Program-made: the position numbers and the translations under genes
Assembly (NCBI GenBank): GCA_001880285.1
Contig: CP016269.1
Location: 496,001 to 560,000, forward strand
Direction: 5' to 3'
DNA from: Flavobacteriaceae bacterium UJ101
GTDB taxonomy: Bacteria > Bacteroidota > Bacteroidia > Flavobacteriales > UJ101
DNA length: 64,000 nucleotides
Part shown: positions 62,792 through 64,000 of the stretch, piece by piece
Position numbering within the stretch: the first letter of the stretch is position 1
Layout of the letters: every line of letters begins with the position of its first letter
The notes under the pieces: generated by a model
Told to the model about the DNA's origin: nothing
Seen by the model: only the letters and a program-made list of their open reading frames with translations
Database searches by the model: none

Positions 62792-63007
62792 ATCTTTCTT
62801 TATTAATTATTCTTAATTTTTCTTTAAAACCACAACCATTCTACTTGGTAAATAAATTTGTAAAGATTGTTTGTCATCTATTAAATATTGAAACTTTTTA
62901 TCTTTCTTTATTAATTATTCTTAATTTTTCTTTAAAACCACAACCATTCTACTTGGTAAATAAATTTGTAAAGATTGTTTGTCATCTATTAAATATTGAA
63001 ACTTTTT
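62792..63007 (-). repeat. Perfect 108-bp tandem duplication of the glgB 3' end
   Basis: Bases 62792-62899 and 62900-63007 are identical. The right copy contains the last 28 codons and the stop (62921-62923) of the branching-enzyme gene plus 21 bases beyond it. The left copy repeats this after the stop, so it is not translated. The third copy would begin at 63008 and matches for only 4 bases. Confidence 0.95.
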
Positions 63008-64000
63008 ATCTACTCGATTAAAACCTCCAAAAATTTCATCATCAGAGCTAAAAACTACCTTATAATTACCTTTTTTATAAATAGGAATACTATAATCTTC
63101 AAAAGAATCTTGATTAAAATTAAAAATATAAATCAATTCATTTTTCTCAAACACCAATATTCTTCTTTCATTATCTTCATGTATTTTATGTGAATATCCC
63201 TCTAAAATAGTTTCTTTTTTAGCAAATTCAATCATAGCCTCATCGAATTCATTCAAAAATTTATATTTCAAATGGTCTGTTTCAGGTAAACTCCACTGAC
63301 GACGTGCATAATGATAACTCCAATTATTCCCTTCGCGAGGAAAATCAACCCACTCGGGATGGCCAAACTCATTTCCCATAAAATTTAAATAGCCTTCTCC
63401 TCCTAAAGTCATTGTAATAAAACGAATCATTTTATGTAATGCTATTCCTCGATCAATGTTAATACTTGGTGAAAACACACTCATATTCGTATACATTTCC
63501 TGATCCATCAACCAAAATGCAATGGTTTTATCTCCTACTAAAGCTTGATCATGACTTTCTGCATAAGCAATGGTCTTTTCCTTCCAACGGCGATTTGTTA
63601 AATGATAAAACAAATCTCCCATATGCCATTCTTCATCTTGTTTTTCTTCTAAGAGTGTAGTCCAATAGTCTGGAATTCCCATTCCTAATCTATAGTCGAA
63701 ACCTAATCCTCCTTCATTTATTTTCCGACACGCACCTGGCATTCCACTCATATCTTCACAAATGGAAATAGCATATGGGTTAACTTCATGAATTAATGTA
63801 TTGGCTAATTGTAAATATAAAACCGCATCATTATTTTCTTCTCCACCAAAATAATCAGCATATTCTCCAAAACTAGTATGTCCATGATGATGATATAACA
63901 TAGACGTTACACCATCAAATCGAAAACCGTCAAAATGGAATTCTTCCATCCAATATTTTAAATTTGATACTAAAAATCGTTTCACTTCAATTTTCCCATA
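62921..64000 (-). CDS. glgB: 1,4-alpha-glucan branching enzyme, eukaryote-type, C-terminal part
   Basis: It transfers alpha-1,4 chains to 6-positions in glycogen. The 5' end is off the right edge; the frame stays open to 64000, so about 359 C-terminal residues are visible. The motifs match the GH13_8 (eukaryotic GBE1-like) branching enzyme, not classical bacterial GlgB: FHFDGFRFDGVTSMLYHHHG, ISICEDMSGMPGACR, AYAESHDQALVGDKTIAFWL, GGEGYLNFMGNEFGHPEWVDFPREGNNWSYHYARRQWSL. Asp, Glu and Asp catalytic residues are present. The beta-sandwich C-terminal domain ends normally at VVVLKKN. A 108-bp duplication of its 3' end follows the stop. Confidence 0.93.
   Translation of the reverse strand, partial: YGKIEVKRFLVSNLKYWMEEFHFDGFRFDGVTSMLYHHHGHTSFGEYADYFGGEENNDAVLYLQLANTLIHEVNPYAISICEDMSGMPGACRKINEGGLGFDYRLGMGIPDYWTTLLEEKQDEEWHMGDLFYHLTNRRWKEKTIAYAESHDQALVGDKTIAFWLMDQEMYTNMSVFSPSINIDRGIALHKMIRFITMTLGGEGYLNFMGNEFGHPEWVDFPREGNNWSYHYARRQWSLPETDHLKYKFLNEFDEAMIEFAKKETILEGYSHKIHEDNERRILVFEKNELIYIFNFNQDSFEDYSIPIYKKGNYKVVFSSDDEIFGGFNRVDKKFQYLIDDKQSLQIYLPSRMVVVLKKN

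Noticed and set aside
1-64000. CRISPR array, tRNA, rRNA, transposase or prophage genes
   Set aside because: I looked for spaced direct repeats, cloverleaf-type sequence with CCA ends, and transposase or integrase motifs on both strands and found none.

Overview
The window is a stretch of chromosome from a low-GC member of the Bacteroidota, almost certainly Flavobacteriales. Five things point there: genes preceded by the Bacteroidota -7 box TAnnTTTG and not by Shine-Dalgarno sequences, a 961-residue PKD protein with a gliding-motility/type IX secretion (type B) C-terminal sorting domain, a secreted protein starting with the typical VGIGTTSPDTSALLDL repeat, many SpII lipoproteins starting MKK, and DUF5103, DUF2911 and DUF2141 proteins. 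A Weeksellaceae-like or related flavobacterium is plausible, but I cannot fix the genus.

Layout. 1-5.5 kb: the 3' end of a GH13 amylase, a methyltransferase, then trpD-trpC-(META lipoprotein)-trpF, OsmC and a lipoprotein. 5.5-15.7 kb: a SpoU methylase, recG, a Bax-inhibitor membrane protein, an MscS channel, a CNNM/CBS protein, a VOC protein, a universal stress protein, an M48 lipoprotein and an isolated Tli4-type (type VI lipase immunity) gene that looks foreign. 15.8-24.3 kb: metK behind a SAM-II-like riboswitch, a divergent glycosyltransferase and flippase, a GNAT enzyme, rlmB, DUF5103 and a subtilase lipoprotein. 24.3-29.2 kb: a LytS/LytTR two-component pair at the end of a four-gene operon with a good LytTR operator, then pruA. 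29.3-35.8 kb: an S41-like protease, a poorly known 561-residue Cys-rich protein, a TlpA-like lipoprotein, rluF and ruvB. 35.8-38.4 kb: an ECF sigma factor (SigZ type) followed by four small genes rich in vicinal cysteines, a likely metal or metalloid operon. 38.5-49 kb: DUF2911, leuS, clpP, tig and the T9SS-sorted protein. 49.1-52.5 kb: a cysteine-synthase-like enzyme, an SDR and an alpha-oxoamine synthase in a row, which together could make the sulfonolipid capnine. 52.6-64 kb: ybaB, oligopeptidase B, a YeiH-type exporter with its LysR regulator, an OmpA lipoprotein, gcvP, an ElaA-like GNAT and the C-terminal part of a eukaryote-type glycogen branching enzyme whose 3' end carries a perfect 108-bp tandem duplication.

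Most of the window is housekeeping chromosome with well-insulated genes: nearly every convergent junction has a clear hairpin terminator. I found no tRNA, rRNA, CRISPR array, transposase or phage module. The most interesting items are the SAM-II-like leader with competing helices, the capnine-type gene trio, the cysteine-rich SigZ operon, the orphan Tli4 gene and the LytTR operator.
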